Shown here: positions 1 to 7,256 of the stretch, one piece after another
Numbering within the stretch: position 1 is the first letter of the stretch
Layout of the letters: every line of letters starts with the position of its first letter
DNA from: Flavobacteriales bacterium
GTDB lineage: Bacteria > Bacteroidota > Bacteroidia > Flavobacteriales > BACL11
Assembly: GCA_002697505.1 (NCBI GenBank)
Contig: NZWA01000043.1
Location: 1 to 11,219, forward strand
Length of the DNA stretch: 11,219 bases
Direction: 5' to 3'
Notes under the pieces: generated by a model
Databases searched by the model: none
Seen by the model: only the letters and a program-made list of their open reading frames with translations
Told to the model about the DNA's origin: nothing
Translations under genes and position numbers: made by a program

Positions 1-37
1 AAAAAACCTAAAAAAAATAAAAAAATAAATTTTCTTC

Positions 38-964
38 TTAACATGCTGTTTTTTTTAAAAAGCCTTGGTCAATATAATGCTTAACTACTTTATCCAAAAT
101 ACCATTTACAAACATTTTACTTTTCTTTGTACTATAGTATTTTGAAATTTCTATATATTCATTAATAGAAACCTTTATTGGTAAATCATTCATTTCAAAA
201 ATTTCAGAAAATGCCATTTTTAACAAAATTTTATCAATAAAAGCAATTCTATCCAAATCCCAATTTTTTGCAAATTTTTTAATTATTTCTTCATATTTCT
301 GATTGTATTTAATACTATTTCTAAACAAGTCAATAGCAAAAGATTTATCTGATGCATCTTTAAAAACTAATGGAATTGAAATTTTATCATTTTTTTTAAT
401 TTGACTATTAAAAATTGTCACAACAAAAGGAAGATCATCCTGCCAATATATACTTTCTTCCTCAAGTATATGATGCAATAATTCATTGTTTAGTATATGA
501 TTATTAAATACTTTCACAATAAAATCTATATCAATAGAAATATCTTTATTTTCATTTTCTATATACGATTTATAAATGTTCGAAGTAAACAGTTCTTTAA
601 ATAATTTATTAATCAAATCATGATCATTACTCTTAAGTATATAAACCAATTTATTAGTTTCTTTTAGTAATAATTTGTTTTTTAAAATTTCTTTAGAAAA
701 CTGATTAGTTACAAATCTTTTATTTGGATTCAAATCTGATTCCTTAGGAAAAAACTTGTTTTTACTTTCATCTAAAAACTTATCAGTGTAGTTAATAATT
801 TCAATCAGCAATGAAAATAATACAACATATAATCTTCTTACATCCTTAAAATGGTTTATCATTTTTTTTTCAGATTTAGAAATATCGTGAATTTCATTAG
901 CATTTGAAAAGTAAGAATATAAAGATTGCATAACTTTCAATCTAATATGCCTTCTAGTAAGCAT
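38..964 (-). CDS. nusB: Transcription antitermination factor NusB
   Basis: NusB binds boxA RNA with S10 (NusE) and helps RNA polymerase read through rRNA operons. The 308-residue product has the long Bacteroidota architecture. The N-terminus (MLTRRHIRLKVMQSLYSYF) is the usual conserved opening. A poorly conserved, Lys/Asn-rich helical section fills about residues 25-200, and the NusB RNA-binding domain lies at about 205-300. That domain carries the diagnostic NWDLDRIAFIDKILLKMA stretch (234-251), then LPIKVSINEYIEISKYYS and KMFVNGILDKV. Classical NusB of E. coli is about 140 residues, so more than half of this protein is extension, as expected for the phylum. The ATG lies four bases after the stop of the upstream dehydrogenase gene, so the two are probably co-transcribed from the promoter near 2090. 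The 37 bases beyond the stop are A/T-rich and show no clear terminator. Confidence 0.95.
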   Translation of the reverse strand: MLTRRHIRLKVMQSLYSYFSNANEIHDISKSEKKMINHFKDVRRLYVVLFSLLIEIINYTDKFLDESKNKFFPKESDLNPNKRFVTNQFSKEILKNKLLLKETNKLVYILKSNDHDLINKLFKELFTSNIYKSYIENENKDISIDIDFIVKVFNNHILNNELLHHILEEESIYWQDDLPFVVTIFNSQIKKNDKISIPLVFKDASDKSFAIDLFRNSIKYNQKYEEIIKKFAKNWDLDRIAFIDKILLKMAFSEIFEMNDLPIKVSINEYIEISKYYSTKKSKMFVNGILDKVVKHYIDQGFLKKTAC

Positions 965-968
965 ATTT

Positions 969-2051
969 CTATTTTTTATTTTTATTTATTCTCTCTTGAG
1001 CAATCTTTAAAGCTGTAACGTGTGTATTAATTTTTTCAACTTCAGATGTTTTGAAAATATTTAAAGTTGTATTGTAAATATCAGAAGTTTGTTTTAATGC
1101 TGCATCTTTATCATATCCATTTAGTTCTGAATATACATTAATTAATCCACCAGCATTAATTAAAAAATCTGGTGCATATAAAACTCCTTTTTTCATCAAT
1201 AATTCTGAATCTCTTAACTCATCCTCAAGTTGATTATTAGCCGCACCAGCAACAATAGAACACTTAAGTCTATTAATTGTAAATGGATTTAAAGTTGATC
1301 CTAAAGCACATGGTGCATATATATCAACATCGAGATCATAAAAATTTTGATCTGAAAAAATTTTTACTTTATATTCATTAGATATTTTATTGACTTTTTC
1401 CTTATTAATATCATTTATAATTACATCGGCATTTTCTTCTTTTAAATATTTAACTAAGTGCATACCAACATGTCCAATGCCTTGAACAAGTATTGATTTC
1501 CCAATCAAATCAGAAGACCCCCATTTATATTTAGCAGATGCTTTAATAGCCATATATACACCATATGCAGTAACTGGTGAAGGATCACCACTACCACCCA
1601 TACTAATTGGAATACCTGTGACATGTTTCGTTGTACTTCTAACATATTCCATATCCTTCGTACTCATACCGACATCTTCTGCAGTAATATATTTACCTCC
1701 CAAACTATCAACATATTGTCCAAACTTCCTCATCAACTCAGGAGTTTTATTCTTTTTTGAATCACCAATAATAACCGCTTTTCCACCACCTAAATTTAGT
1801 CCAGAAATTGATGCTTTCAAAGACATTCCTCTAGAAAGTCTTAAAACATCAAGTAATGCATGATTACTATTTTCATAATTCCACATTCTTGTACCTCCAA
1901 GAGCAGGTCCTAATGTAGTGTCATGAATTGCAATAATTGCCTTTAGTCCTGTTTCTCTGTCAAAACAGTGAACAACTTGTTCATGACCCATAGTAATCAT
2001 CTTATTAATTACGGAGTTTTTACTTTTCTCTTGGATACTTAGCTCAATCAT
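969..2051 (-). CDS. Leucine dehydrogenase-type amino acid dehydrogenase (Glu/Leu/Phe/Val family)
   Basis: NAD-dependent oxidative deamination of a branched-chain amino acid to its 2-oxo acid is the expected reaction in the cytoplasm. The 360-residue length is normal for leucine dehydrogenases. The catalytic domain (about 20-155) has LGPALGGTRMW (47-57), a substrate-binding Lys79 in GMSLKAS, and catalytic Lys91 in LGGGKAVI. Asp126 in AEDVGMS matches the third active-site residue. The spacing of these residues (12 and 35) equals that of K68, K80 and D115 of the Bacillus leucine dehydrogenase numbering, as I recall it. The Rossmann domain shows GIGHVG (191-196) followed by the acidic NDIN. The C-terminal part includes GAANNQL and APDFLINAGGLI. 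Leucine versus valine or phenylalanine cannot be decided from sequence by eye. It is the first gene of a two-gene minus-strand unit with nusB, driven by a promoter about 40 bases upstream. Confidence 0.93.
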   Translation of the reverse strand: MIELSIQEKSKNSVINKMITMGHEQVVHCFDRETGLKAIIAIHDTTLGPALGGTRMWNYENSNHALLDVLRLSRGMSLKASISGLNLGGGKAVIIGDSKKNKTPELMRKFGQYVDSLGGKYITAEDVGMSTKDMEYVRSTTKHVTGIPISMGGSGDPSPVTAYGVYMAIKASAKYKWGSSDLIGKSILVQGIGHVGMHLVKYLKEENADVIINDINKEKVNKISNEYKVKIFSDQNFYDLDVDIYAPCALGSTLNPFTINRLKCSIVAGAANNQLEDELRDSELLMKKGVLYAPDFLINAGGLINVYSELNGYDKDAALKQTSDIYNTTLNIFKTSEVEKINTHVTALKIAQERINKNKK

Positions 2052-2073
2052 ATTTTTGAAAACTATTATAAAG

Positions 2074-2104
2074 TTTAAATGGATCGCAAATTTAATTATT
2101 TTTG
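2074..2104 (+). promoter_or_regulatory. Bacteroidota-type promoter for the ABC exporter gene
   Basis: TATTTTTG (2097-2104) matches the -7 consensus TAnnTTTG. The -33 box is weaker: TTTA at 2074-2077, with a 19-base spacer. A start near 2111 gives a leader of about 25 bases before the ATG at 2135. The same position excludes the TTG at 2102 as a real start codon, since it lies inside the -7 box. Flanking GATCGCAAA (2082-2090) and TTTGCGAGATC (2101-2111) form an imperfect inverted repeat that contains parts of both opposing -7 boxes. Confidence 0.58.
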
Positions 2105-2119
2105 CGAGATCAATTCAAA
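2087..2119 (-). promoter_or_regulatory. Bacteroidota-type promoter for the dehydrogenase-nusB unit
   Basis: Read on the minus strand, TAAATTTG (2087-2094) matches the -7 consensus TAnnTTTG exactly. A TTTG (2116-2119) sits 21 bases upstream of it, within the usual 17-23 range for the -33 box. Transcription would start near 2080, leaving a leader of about 30 bases before the ATG at 2051. The whole element overlaps the opposing promoter of the ABC gene. It is a consensus match only; there is no expression evidence. Confidence 0.6.
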
Positions 2120-2134
2120 CTGCAATTGCAATTA

Positions 2135-3889
2135 ATGCAACATCTTAAATACTTATATAAATTTTTATGGAAACACAAACTAAAATTATTGGTTGGTACT
2201 TTTTTTGTGTTGATATCTAATTTTTTTGCTTTGTATCCGGCAGAGTTTGTAAGAAAAGCATTTGATACTATCTTAGAAAATACACATAACATTAACCATT
2301 TTAATAATACTAATAAAATAATTTTAAAATATACTAGTCTTATTTTATTATTTTCTGTTTTAAAGGGAGTGTTTATGTTTTTTATGCGTCAAACTATTAT
2401 TGTAGTGAGTAGATATATTGAATTTGATCTCAAAAATGAAATTTATAAAAAATATCAACAATTAAATCTTGAATTTTATAAAAAAAATAAAACAGGTGAT
2501 CTAATGAATCGTATTTCTGAAGATGTTAGTAAAGTAAGAATGGCAGTAGGTCCTGGACTAATGTATACTATTAATATAACTACATTATTTTTTCTTGTAA
2601 TTAATAGAATGTTAGATATAAATTCAAAACTTACTTTATATACACTTATTCCATTTCCTTTATTAGCAATAAGTATTTATTACGTCAGTAACAAGATAAA
2701 TGTCAGAAGTGAAAAAGCACAAAAACAATTATCAAAAATAACAGCAATAACTCAAGAAAGTTACTCAGGAATAGAAATTATAAAATCTTTTAATCAACAA
2801 AAAAATATTTTAAAAAATTTTGTGAATCAATGCAAAAAATACACAAAAAAACAAATTGATCTTATAGAAATTGAAGCATTTTTTTTTCCTTTAATAATAG
2901 TATTAATAGGATCAAGTACATTAATAACAATTTACATTGGTGGATTAGAATCATTTAAAAATAATATTTCTACAGGCAACATTGCGGAATTTATTATTTA
3001 CATAAACATGTTAGCATGGCCAATTGCTTCGATTGGATGGATAACATCATTATTACAACGCGCATCTGCTTCTCAGGAAAGAATAAATAAATTCTTGAAA
3101 ATTAAACCAAAAATTAATCAAAATAAAACAAAAAAAACATTAATAAAAGGAAATATAAAATTCAAAGATGTATCATTAATATATAACGATACAAATATAA
3201 AAGCATTAAATTGTATTAATCTCGAAATTCAAGAAGGAAAAACTTTAGGAGTTTTTGGTAAAACAGGTTCTGGTAAAACAACACTACTTGATTTAATAAC
3301 TAGACTTTATGATACGAATTCAGGAAAAATATTTATTGATAACATTGATATTAAAAAAATTAACCTTTCATCTTTAAGATCTTATATAGGATATGTCCCA
3401 CAAGATGGATATTTATTTTCTGGCACAATTAAAGACAATATTATCTTTTCAAGTGACAATTATAATTATAACAAAATGGTTGCAGCTGCAAAATATGCTG
3501 AAATACTAGATGAAATCAATTCTTTTAAAGATGGGTTCAATACTATAGTTGGTGAAAGGGGCGTTCAGCTTTCTGGTGGCCAAAAACAAAGACTTTCAAT
3601 AGCTAGAGTTTTTTACAAAAACCCATTAATGTATATTTTTGATGATTGCCTGTCTGCAATCGATAAACAAAAATCAAAAAATATTTTAATCAATTTAAAT
3701 AAAAAAATGAAAAGTAAGACAAGCATTATTGTTAGTCATAAAATAAGTAGTTTGGAAAAATTAGATGATATTATAGTATTAAAAAAAGGAGAAATAATAC
3801 AAAAAGGCTCCCACACAGATCTTATAAAAACGGAAGGATACTATAAAGAAGTGTTTATTAAGCAATCAAGTAATTTGGAAAATATTTAA
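2135..3889 (+). CDS. ABC exporter half-transporter (fused membrane and ATPase domains)
   Basis: This is a 584-residue type-I ABC exporter half, with an N-terminal six-helix membrane domain (about 1-315) and a C-terminal ATPase domain (about 335-570). Visible motifs are Walker A GKTGSGKTT (375-383), Q-loop Gln423 in YVPQDGYLF, signature LSGGQKQR (from 479), Walker B ending at Asp503, the D-loop SAID, and the switch His535 in IVSHKIS. Asp504 stands where the catalytic Glu is normal. The FDDCLSAID pattern resembles MdlA/BmrC-type subunits, whose degenerate site pairs with a second subunit. No partner gene is in the window, so it may be a homodimer or pair with a subunit encoded elsewhere. The substrate (lipid, drug or peptide) is unknown. 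I chose the ATG at 2135 over an upstream in-frame TTG at 2102, because MQHLKYLYKFLWKHK is the usual family N-terminus and the TTG falls inside the promoter. Confidence 0.92.
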   Translation: MQHLKYLYKFLWKHKLKLLVGTFFVLISNFFALYPAEFVRKAFDTILENTHNINHFNNTNKIILKYTSLILLFSVLKGVFMFFMRQTIIVVSRYIEFDLKNEIYKKYQQLNLEFYKKNKTGDLMNRISEDVSKVRMAVGPGLMYTINITTLFFLVINRMLDINSKLTLYTLIPFPLLAISIYYVSNKINVRSEKAQKQLSKITAITQESYSGIEIIKSFNQQKNILKNFVNQCKKYTKKQIDLIEIEAFFFPLIIVLIGSSTLITIYIGGLESFKNNISTGNIAEFIIYINMLAWPIASIGWITSLLQRASASQERINKFLKIKPKINQNKTKKTLIKGNIKFKDVSLIYNDTNIKALNCINLEIQEGKTLGVFGKTGSGKTTLLDLITRLYDTNSGKIFIDNIDIKKINLSSLRSYIGYVPQDGYLFSGTIKDNIIFSSDNYNYNKMVAAAKYAEILDEINSFKDGFNTIVGERGVQLSGGQKQRLSIARVFYKNPLMYIFDDCLSAIDKQKSKNILINLNKKMKSKTSIIVSHKISSLEKLDDIIVLKKGEIIQKGSHTDLIKTEGYYKEVFIKQSSNLENI

Positions 3890-3904
3890 TATTTTTTATA
3901 TTTG
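3874..3904 (+). promoter_or_regulatory. Consensus Bacteroidota promoter before the DUF3276 gene
   Basis: TTTG (3874-3877), exactly 19 bases, then TATATTTG (3897-3904) match both boxes of the Bacteroidota housekeeping promoter (TTTG, N19, TAnnTTTG) without a mismatch. The -33 box lies inside the last codons of the ABC gene, and the predicted start near 3911 leaves a leader of about 10 bases before the ATG at 3921. This is the best promoter in the window. It implies that the DUF3276 gene has its own transcription even if it is also reached from upstream. Confidence 0.68.
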
Positions 3905-3920
3905 AGGATAAATTTTACGT

Positions 3921-4283
3921 ATGGAAGGAAAAAAAAATATAGAAGAAATTTATTCTAAATCATTAAGGGCTGGTAGAAGAACTTATTTTTTTGATGTAAG
4001 GTCAACAAAAGCAGGTGATTATTATATGACAATCACAGAAAGTAAAAGAGATTTTACAGAAGATGGCACACCATTTTATAAAAAACACAAAATATACCTC
4101 TATAAAGAAGATTTTGTACAATTTCAAGAAAATTTGAAAAATGTAAGTGACTTCATAATTAAAGAAAAAGGTGAAGAAATAATATCTGAATCAAAAAATT
4201 TAGATAAAAAAGATGATATAAACAATCAAGAATCTAAAACAGATTTTACTGAAGTTAACTTTGAAGATTTAGGAAAAGAATAA
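3921..4283 (+). CDS. DUF3276 / PUR-domain nucleic-acid-binding protein
   Basis: This is a 120-residue protein of the DUF3276 (PUR-alpha-like) family, found widely in Bacteroidota and related to the Borrelia BpuR protein. PUR domains bind single-stranded DNA or RNA. The conserved core is about residues 6-82: IYSKSLRAGRRTYFFDVR, then GDYYMTITESKR, then PFYKKHKIYLYKEDF and a helix ending near FIIKEKG. This is the beta-beta-beta-beta-alpha PUR repeat. The tail (about 84-120) is acidic and polar (Glu, Asp, Asn, Lys) and probably disordered. The cellular target is unknown, and a regulatory or RNA-chaperone role would be inference. It sits between the ABC gene and parA and carries its own consensus promoter 17 bases upstream. 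There is no Shine-Dalgarno site. Confidence 0.88.
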   Translation: MEGKKNIEEIYSKSLRAGRRTYFFDVRSTKAGDYYMTITESKRDFTEDGTPFYKKHKIYLYKEDFVQFQENLKNVSDFIIKEKGEEIISESKNLDKKDDINNQESKTDFTEVNFEDLGKE

Positions 4284-4301
4284 TCTCATAAATTATTTTT
4301 T
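4275..4301 (+). terminator. Possible weak A/T hairpin with T-run after the DUF3276 gene
   Basis: AAAGAATAAT (4275-4284) can pair with ATTATTTTTT (4292-4301), with one G-T pair and a seven-base loop. The right arm itself carries the T-run. The stem is almost entirely A-T and overlaps the stop codon, so it would be unstable and could arise by chance in this composition. Position is the main support: it lies directly after a gene and before a gap that holds a new promoter. Confidence 0.25.
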
Positions 4302-4308
4302 AACAATA

Positions 4309-4316
4309 TATATTTG
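4309..4316 (+). promoter_or_regulatory. Candidate -7 box for the parA-to-wbqC run
   Basis: TATATTTG (4309-4316) matches TAnnTTTG and lies in the only gap of about 100 bases before the long plus-strand run. No TTTG-like -33 box is visible at the right distance. The predicted leader to the parA ATG would be about 65 bases. The gap (4284-4389) is otherwise A/T-rich with no other structure that I can support. Confidence 0.4.
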
Positions 4317-4389
4317 TGTTAATAATTTAATTAGTTAATTCACAAAAAGATATTTATAGCATATTATTTTTACAATATTAATTCAAGTT

Positions 4390-5163
4390 ATGAGTAAAAT
4401 TATTGCTATAGCAAACCAAAAAGGTGGAGTTGGTAAAACAACCACTGCGATTAATTTAGCTGGTTGTTTGGGTGTTTTAGAAAAGAAAACCTTATTAATA
4501 GATGCTGATCCACAAGCAAATTCAACATCAGGTTTAGGATTAAATCCGAAAGATATTGAAAAAGGAACTTATGAGGTGATAATTTCAGATGTATTAGCTA
4601 AAGATACTATTCTAAAAACAAATTCACCTAATTTAGATATTTTACCTGCAAACATTGATTTGGTTGGAGCTGAAATTGAACTTATTCAAATCGAAGAAAG
4701 GGAATTTCAAATGAAAAATGCTATCAAAAAGTTAAAGGATGATTATGATTATATAATAATTGATTGCGCTCCATCTTTGGGCTTATTAACACTTAATGCA
4801 CTTGCAGCCTCAGACACCGTTATTATACCCATACAATGTGAGTATTTTGCTCTTGAAGGATTAGCAAAACTATTAAATACAATCAAAGTAGTACAACAAA
4901 GACTAAACATTAAACTTAAAATTGATGGTTTATTATTAACTATGTATGATACAAGATTAAGGTTATCTAATCAGGTTGTGGAAGAAGTCAAAAAACATTT
5001 TCAAAAAATGGTATTTAACACTATTATTCATAGAAATGTAAGATTAGGAGAGTCTCCCTCTTTTGGAGAAACAATAATTAGTCATGATGCAACAAGTAAA
5101 GGTGCAATCAATTATCTTAACTTAGCCAATGAATTATTAGAAAAAGAAGCTCAAAAAGAATGA
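4390..5163 (+). CDS. parA: Chromosome partitioning ATPase ParA (Soj type)
   Basis: ParA is a Walker-type ATPase that dimerises on ATP, coats the nucleoid and moves ParB-bound origin regions apart. The 257 residues show the deviant Walker A KGGVGKTT (11-18) with the signature Lys11 and Lys16, Walker A' DADPQAN (38-44), and Walker B IIIDCAPS (122-129, Asp125). IPIQCEYFALEGLAKL and the C-terminal RNVRLGESPSFGETI are typical of chromosomal Soj proteins. There is no N-terminal helix-turn-helix, so it is the chromosomal class and not a plasmid ParA of the P1 type. Its TGA overlaps the ATG of parB by four bases (ATGA), which indicates coupled translation. It is the first gene of a compact run extending to the wbqC-like gene. 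Confidence 0.96.
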   Translation: MSKIIAIANQKGGVGKTTTAINLAGCLGVLEKKTLLIDADPQANSTSGLGLNPKDIEKGTYEVIISDVLAKDTILKTNSPNLDILPANIDLVGAEIELIQIEEREFQMKNAIKKLKDDYDYIIIDCAPSLGLLTLNALAASDTVIIPIQCEYFALEGLAKLLNTIKVVQQRLNIKLKIDGLLLTMYDTRLRLSNQVVEEVKKHFQKMVFNTIIHRNVRLGESPSFGETIISHDATSKGAINYLNLANELLEKEAQKE

Positions 5164-6071
5164 TGTCAAAAAAAGAAAAAAAAATATTAGGCAAAGGACT
5201 ATCAGCAATTCTTGGAAATAATTTAAAGCAAGAAAATAAACTGGAAATACACAAAGATAATTCCTTACAAATTAGTCAAATTGGTAGCATATTAATTTCA
5301 GAAATAGAACTAAATCCTTTTCAACCAAGAAAAGAATTTGATCAGGAAAGGCTAAATGAACTTTCTATGTCTATTAAAGAACTTGGAGTTATACAACCAA
5401 TTACTGTAAGAAAAATAGAAAGTGATAAATATCAGCTAATTTCTGGAGAAAGAAGATATAGGGCATCTAAACTAGCTAATATTTTGAAAATACCAGCATT
5501 TATTAGGGTTGCTAATGATCAGCAAATGCTAGAAATGGCTTTAGTTGAAAATATTCAAAGACAAAATCTTAATGCGATTGAAATTGCACTAAGCTATCAA
5601 AGACTTATCAAGGAATGTAATCTAACTCAAGAAGCTTGTAGTAAAAGGGTTGGTAAAAAAAGATCAACAGTTACCAATTTTCTCAGATTACTTAAACTAC
5701 CTCCTATTATACAGAAGGGATTAAAAGAAAGAAAAATAACTACTGGTCATGCAAGATCATTAATCAATATTGAAAATAGAGAAAGTCAAACTAATCTTTA
5801 TCATGACATTATTGTAAATGGGTATTCTGTACGAGAAGTTGAAGAACTATCTAAAGCATTCAAAGAAAAAAAATACAAAAGAATTTCTAGAGAAAGAAAA
5901 TCTGTTTCTTTACCATTTAATCAAAAAAAAATGATCTATGATTTGTCAATTCATTTAAATACTGATATTGATATAACCCAAAATAAAAAAGGAAGTGGAA
6001 AACTTACTATTTCATACGATAACCAAAATGAACTTGAAAGAATATTTAATCTCATACAAAAGCATGATTAA
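5160..6071 (+). CDS. parB: Chromosome partitioning protein ParB (CTP-dependent clamp)
   Basis: ParB loads at parS and slides on DNA as a CTP-bound clamp; it stimulates the ParA ATPase. The 303-residue product has the N-terminal LGKGLSAIL box (10-18) that contacts ParA. The ParB/Spo0J nuclease-like CTP-binding domain (about 42-135) includes NPFQPRKEF, GERRYRA (96-102) and ENIQRQNLN (130-138). A helix-turn-helix DNA-binding region (about 150-200) includes KKRSTVTNFLRLLKLP and TTGHARSLI. The C-terminal dimerisation domain (about 250-303) follows a basic linker. Two adjacent ATG codons (5160 and 5163) could start it; the first gives the ATGA overlap with parA. No parS-like palindrome was found in the window, so the binding site lies elsewhere. 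Confidence 0.95.
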   Translation: MMSKKEKKILGKGLSAILGNNLKQENKLEIHKDNSLQISQIGSILISEIELNPFQPRKEFDQERLNELSMSIKELGVIQPITVRKIESDKYQLISGERRYRASKLANILKIPAFIRVANDQQMLEMALVENIQRQNLNAIEIALSYQRLIKECNLTQEACSKRVGKKRSTVTNFLRLLKLPPIIQKGLKERKITTGHARSLINIENRESQTNLYHDIIVNGYSVREVEELSKAFKEKKYKRISRERKSVSLPFNQKKMIYDLSIHLNTDIDITQNKKGSGKLTISYDNQNELERIFNLIQKHD

Positions 6072-6567
6072 AAAAAAATTTTTAATATTTTTTTTTATTC
6101 TGTTTAGTATTGTTGCAAACAGTCAAAAAATTGAAAAAAAACCCTCAAAAGCGGCATTATATTCTACAGTTTTACCAGGTCTAGGGCAAGCGTACACATA
6201 TAAATATTGGAAAATTCCAATAATATATGCTGGCCTAATTACATCTGGATATTATGTAAGTGACAACTATCAAAAATACAATTTATATAAAAATACTTTT
6301 ATTGACAGAGTAAATGGAGAAAGTAATGATCAGTTCATTAATGTTTATTCAGACAACGACTTACAAACATTAACAAGTTTCTACAGAAGAAACACAGAAG
6401 TATCTTCACTTTTATTTTTACTTACTTATATTTTAAATATATTAGACGCTTCAGTAAATGCTCATTTGATTAACTATGACATAAGCGAGAATATTTCTAT
6501 TAATTTTACACCAAAAAATATGAGCAATAATAGTTATTCCCTTATAAATATGCATCTAAAATTATAA
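6064..6567 (+). CDS. DUF5683 family membrane/envelope protein
   Basis: This is a 167-residue protein of the DUF5683 family, found between parB and dapB in many Flavobacteriia. A signal peptide or N-terminal membrane segment is clear (MIKKKFLIFFFILFSIVANS, 1-20). The family hallmark follows as VLPGLGQAYTYKYWKIPIIYAGL (37-59, key residues PGLGQ, KYWK and YAGL). YRRNTEVS (107-114) leads into a second hydrophobic stretch (about 115-132). The fold probably crosses or attaches to the inner membrane; its function is not known. I chose the ATG at 6064, which overlaps the end of parB by eight bases, over an upstream in-frame ATG at 5995. Only the downstream start puts the signal sequence at the N-terminus, and the extra residues would be parB sequence in the wrong frame. 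Confidence 0.83.
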   Translation: MIKKKFLIFFFILFSIVANSQKIEKKPSKAALYSTVLPGLGQAYTYKYWKIPIIYAGLITSGYYVSDNYQKYNLYKNTFIDRVNGESNDQFINVYSDNDLQTLTSFYRRNTEVSSLLFLLTYILNILDASVNAHLINYDISENISINFTPKNMSNNSYSLINMHLKL

Positions 6568-6571
6568 GATT

Positions 6572-7240
6572 ATGAAAATTATCATCTCTGGATTTGGAAA
6601 GATGGGTAAAAAAATCAAAGCTATCGCTCAAAAAAGAGGTCATAGTATTATTAACATTTCAAATAGTAAAAATCCATTAACTGATTTAGATGTTACAAAA
6701 TGTGATGTTGTCATTGATTTTAGTACTCCTGATACTGCATTTGATAATATATTTTATTCGCTGATTAATAATACTCCTATCGTTTCTGGAACTACAAGCT
6801 GGTTATCTAATATTAATAAAGTAAAAAATCTATGCTTAGAAAAAAAAGGAGCATTCTTATATTCAGCAAATTTCAGTTTAGGAATGAATATTTTTTTCGA
6901 AATCAATAAACAAATTGCTGAAATTATGAAATCGCATGAATATAAATGTGAAGTTAATGAAGTTCACCATATTCAAAAAATTGATTCGCCTAGTGGCACA
7001 GCTTTAGTACTAAAAGATGATATTCAAAAAATTTATGGTCAAAATATTAATGTTAGTTCTAAAAGATTAAATAAAACTGTTGGTATTCATAATATAAAAT
7101 ATGAATCTGATATTGATGAAATTATAATTACTCACAATTCTAAAAATAGAGACGGATTTGCGTTAGGAGCTATTTTTGCAGCAGAATGGATAATTGGGAA
7201 AACAGGTTTTTTTACAATGAAAGACGTGTTAAAATTTTAA
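6572..7240 (+). CDS. dapB: 4-hydroxy-tetrahydrodipicolinate reductase DapB
   Basis: DapB reduces 4-hydroxy-tetrahydrodipicolinate to tetrahydrodipicolinate with NAD(P)H, in the diaminopimelate/lysine pathway that also feeds peptidoglycan. The 222 residues start with the nucleotide-binding GFGKMG (7-12). VIDFSTP (47-53) and SGTTSW (72-77) belong to the N-terminal domain. The catalytic stretch EVHHIQKIDSPSGTAL (130-145) contains His132, His133 and Lys136, matching H159, H160 and K163 of the E. coli enzyme, followed by the PSGTA substrate loop. The C-terminus FFTMKDVLKF is typical. It is about 50 residues shorter than E. coli DapB, which fits the compact flavobacterial form with a reduced N-terminal domain. 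It lies four bases after the DUF5683 gene and 16 bases before lepB. Confidence 0.95.
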   Translation: MKIIISGFGKMGKKIKAIAQKRGHSIINISNSKNPLTDLDVTKCDVVIDFSTPDTAFDNIFYSLINNTPIVSGTTSWLSNINKVKNLCLEKKGAFLYSANFSLGMNIFFEINKQIAEIMKSHEYKCEVNEVHHIQKIDSPSGTALVLKDDIQKIYGQNINVSSKRLNKTVGIHNIKYESDIDEIIITHNSKNRDGFALGAIFAAEWIIGKTGFFTMKDVLKF

Positions 7241-7256
7241 AATTTAAAAAAAAAAA

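Noticed and set aside
1..37. A-rich stretch after nusB considered as a terminator
   Set aside because: On the minus strand it is T-rich but has no preceding stable stem that I can support.
1618..1863. Plus-strand open frame of 81 codons inside the dehydrogenase gene
   Set aside because: It lies antisense to a well-supported enzyme whose motifs cover the same bases, and its translation has no recognisable features.
4284..4389. Gap before parA considered for a small RNA, riboswitch or origin element
   Set aside because: It is A/T-rich with only weak A-T pairing; no DnaA-box-like, iteron or aptamer-like pattern was seen beyond the -7 box.
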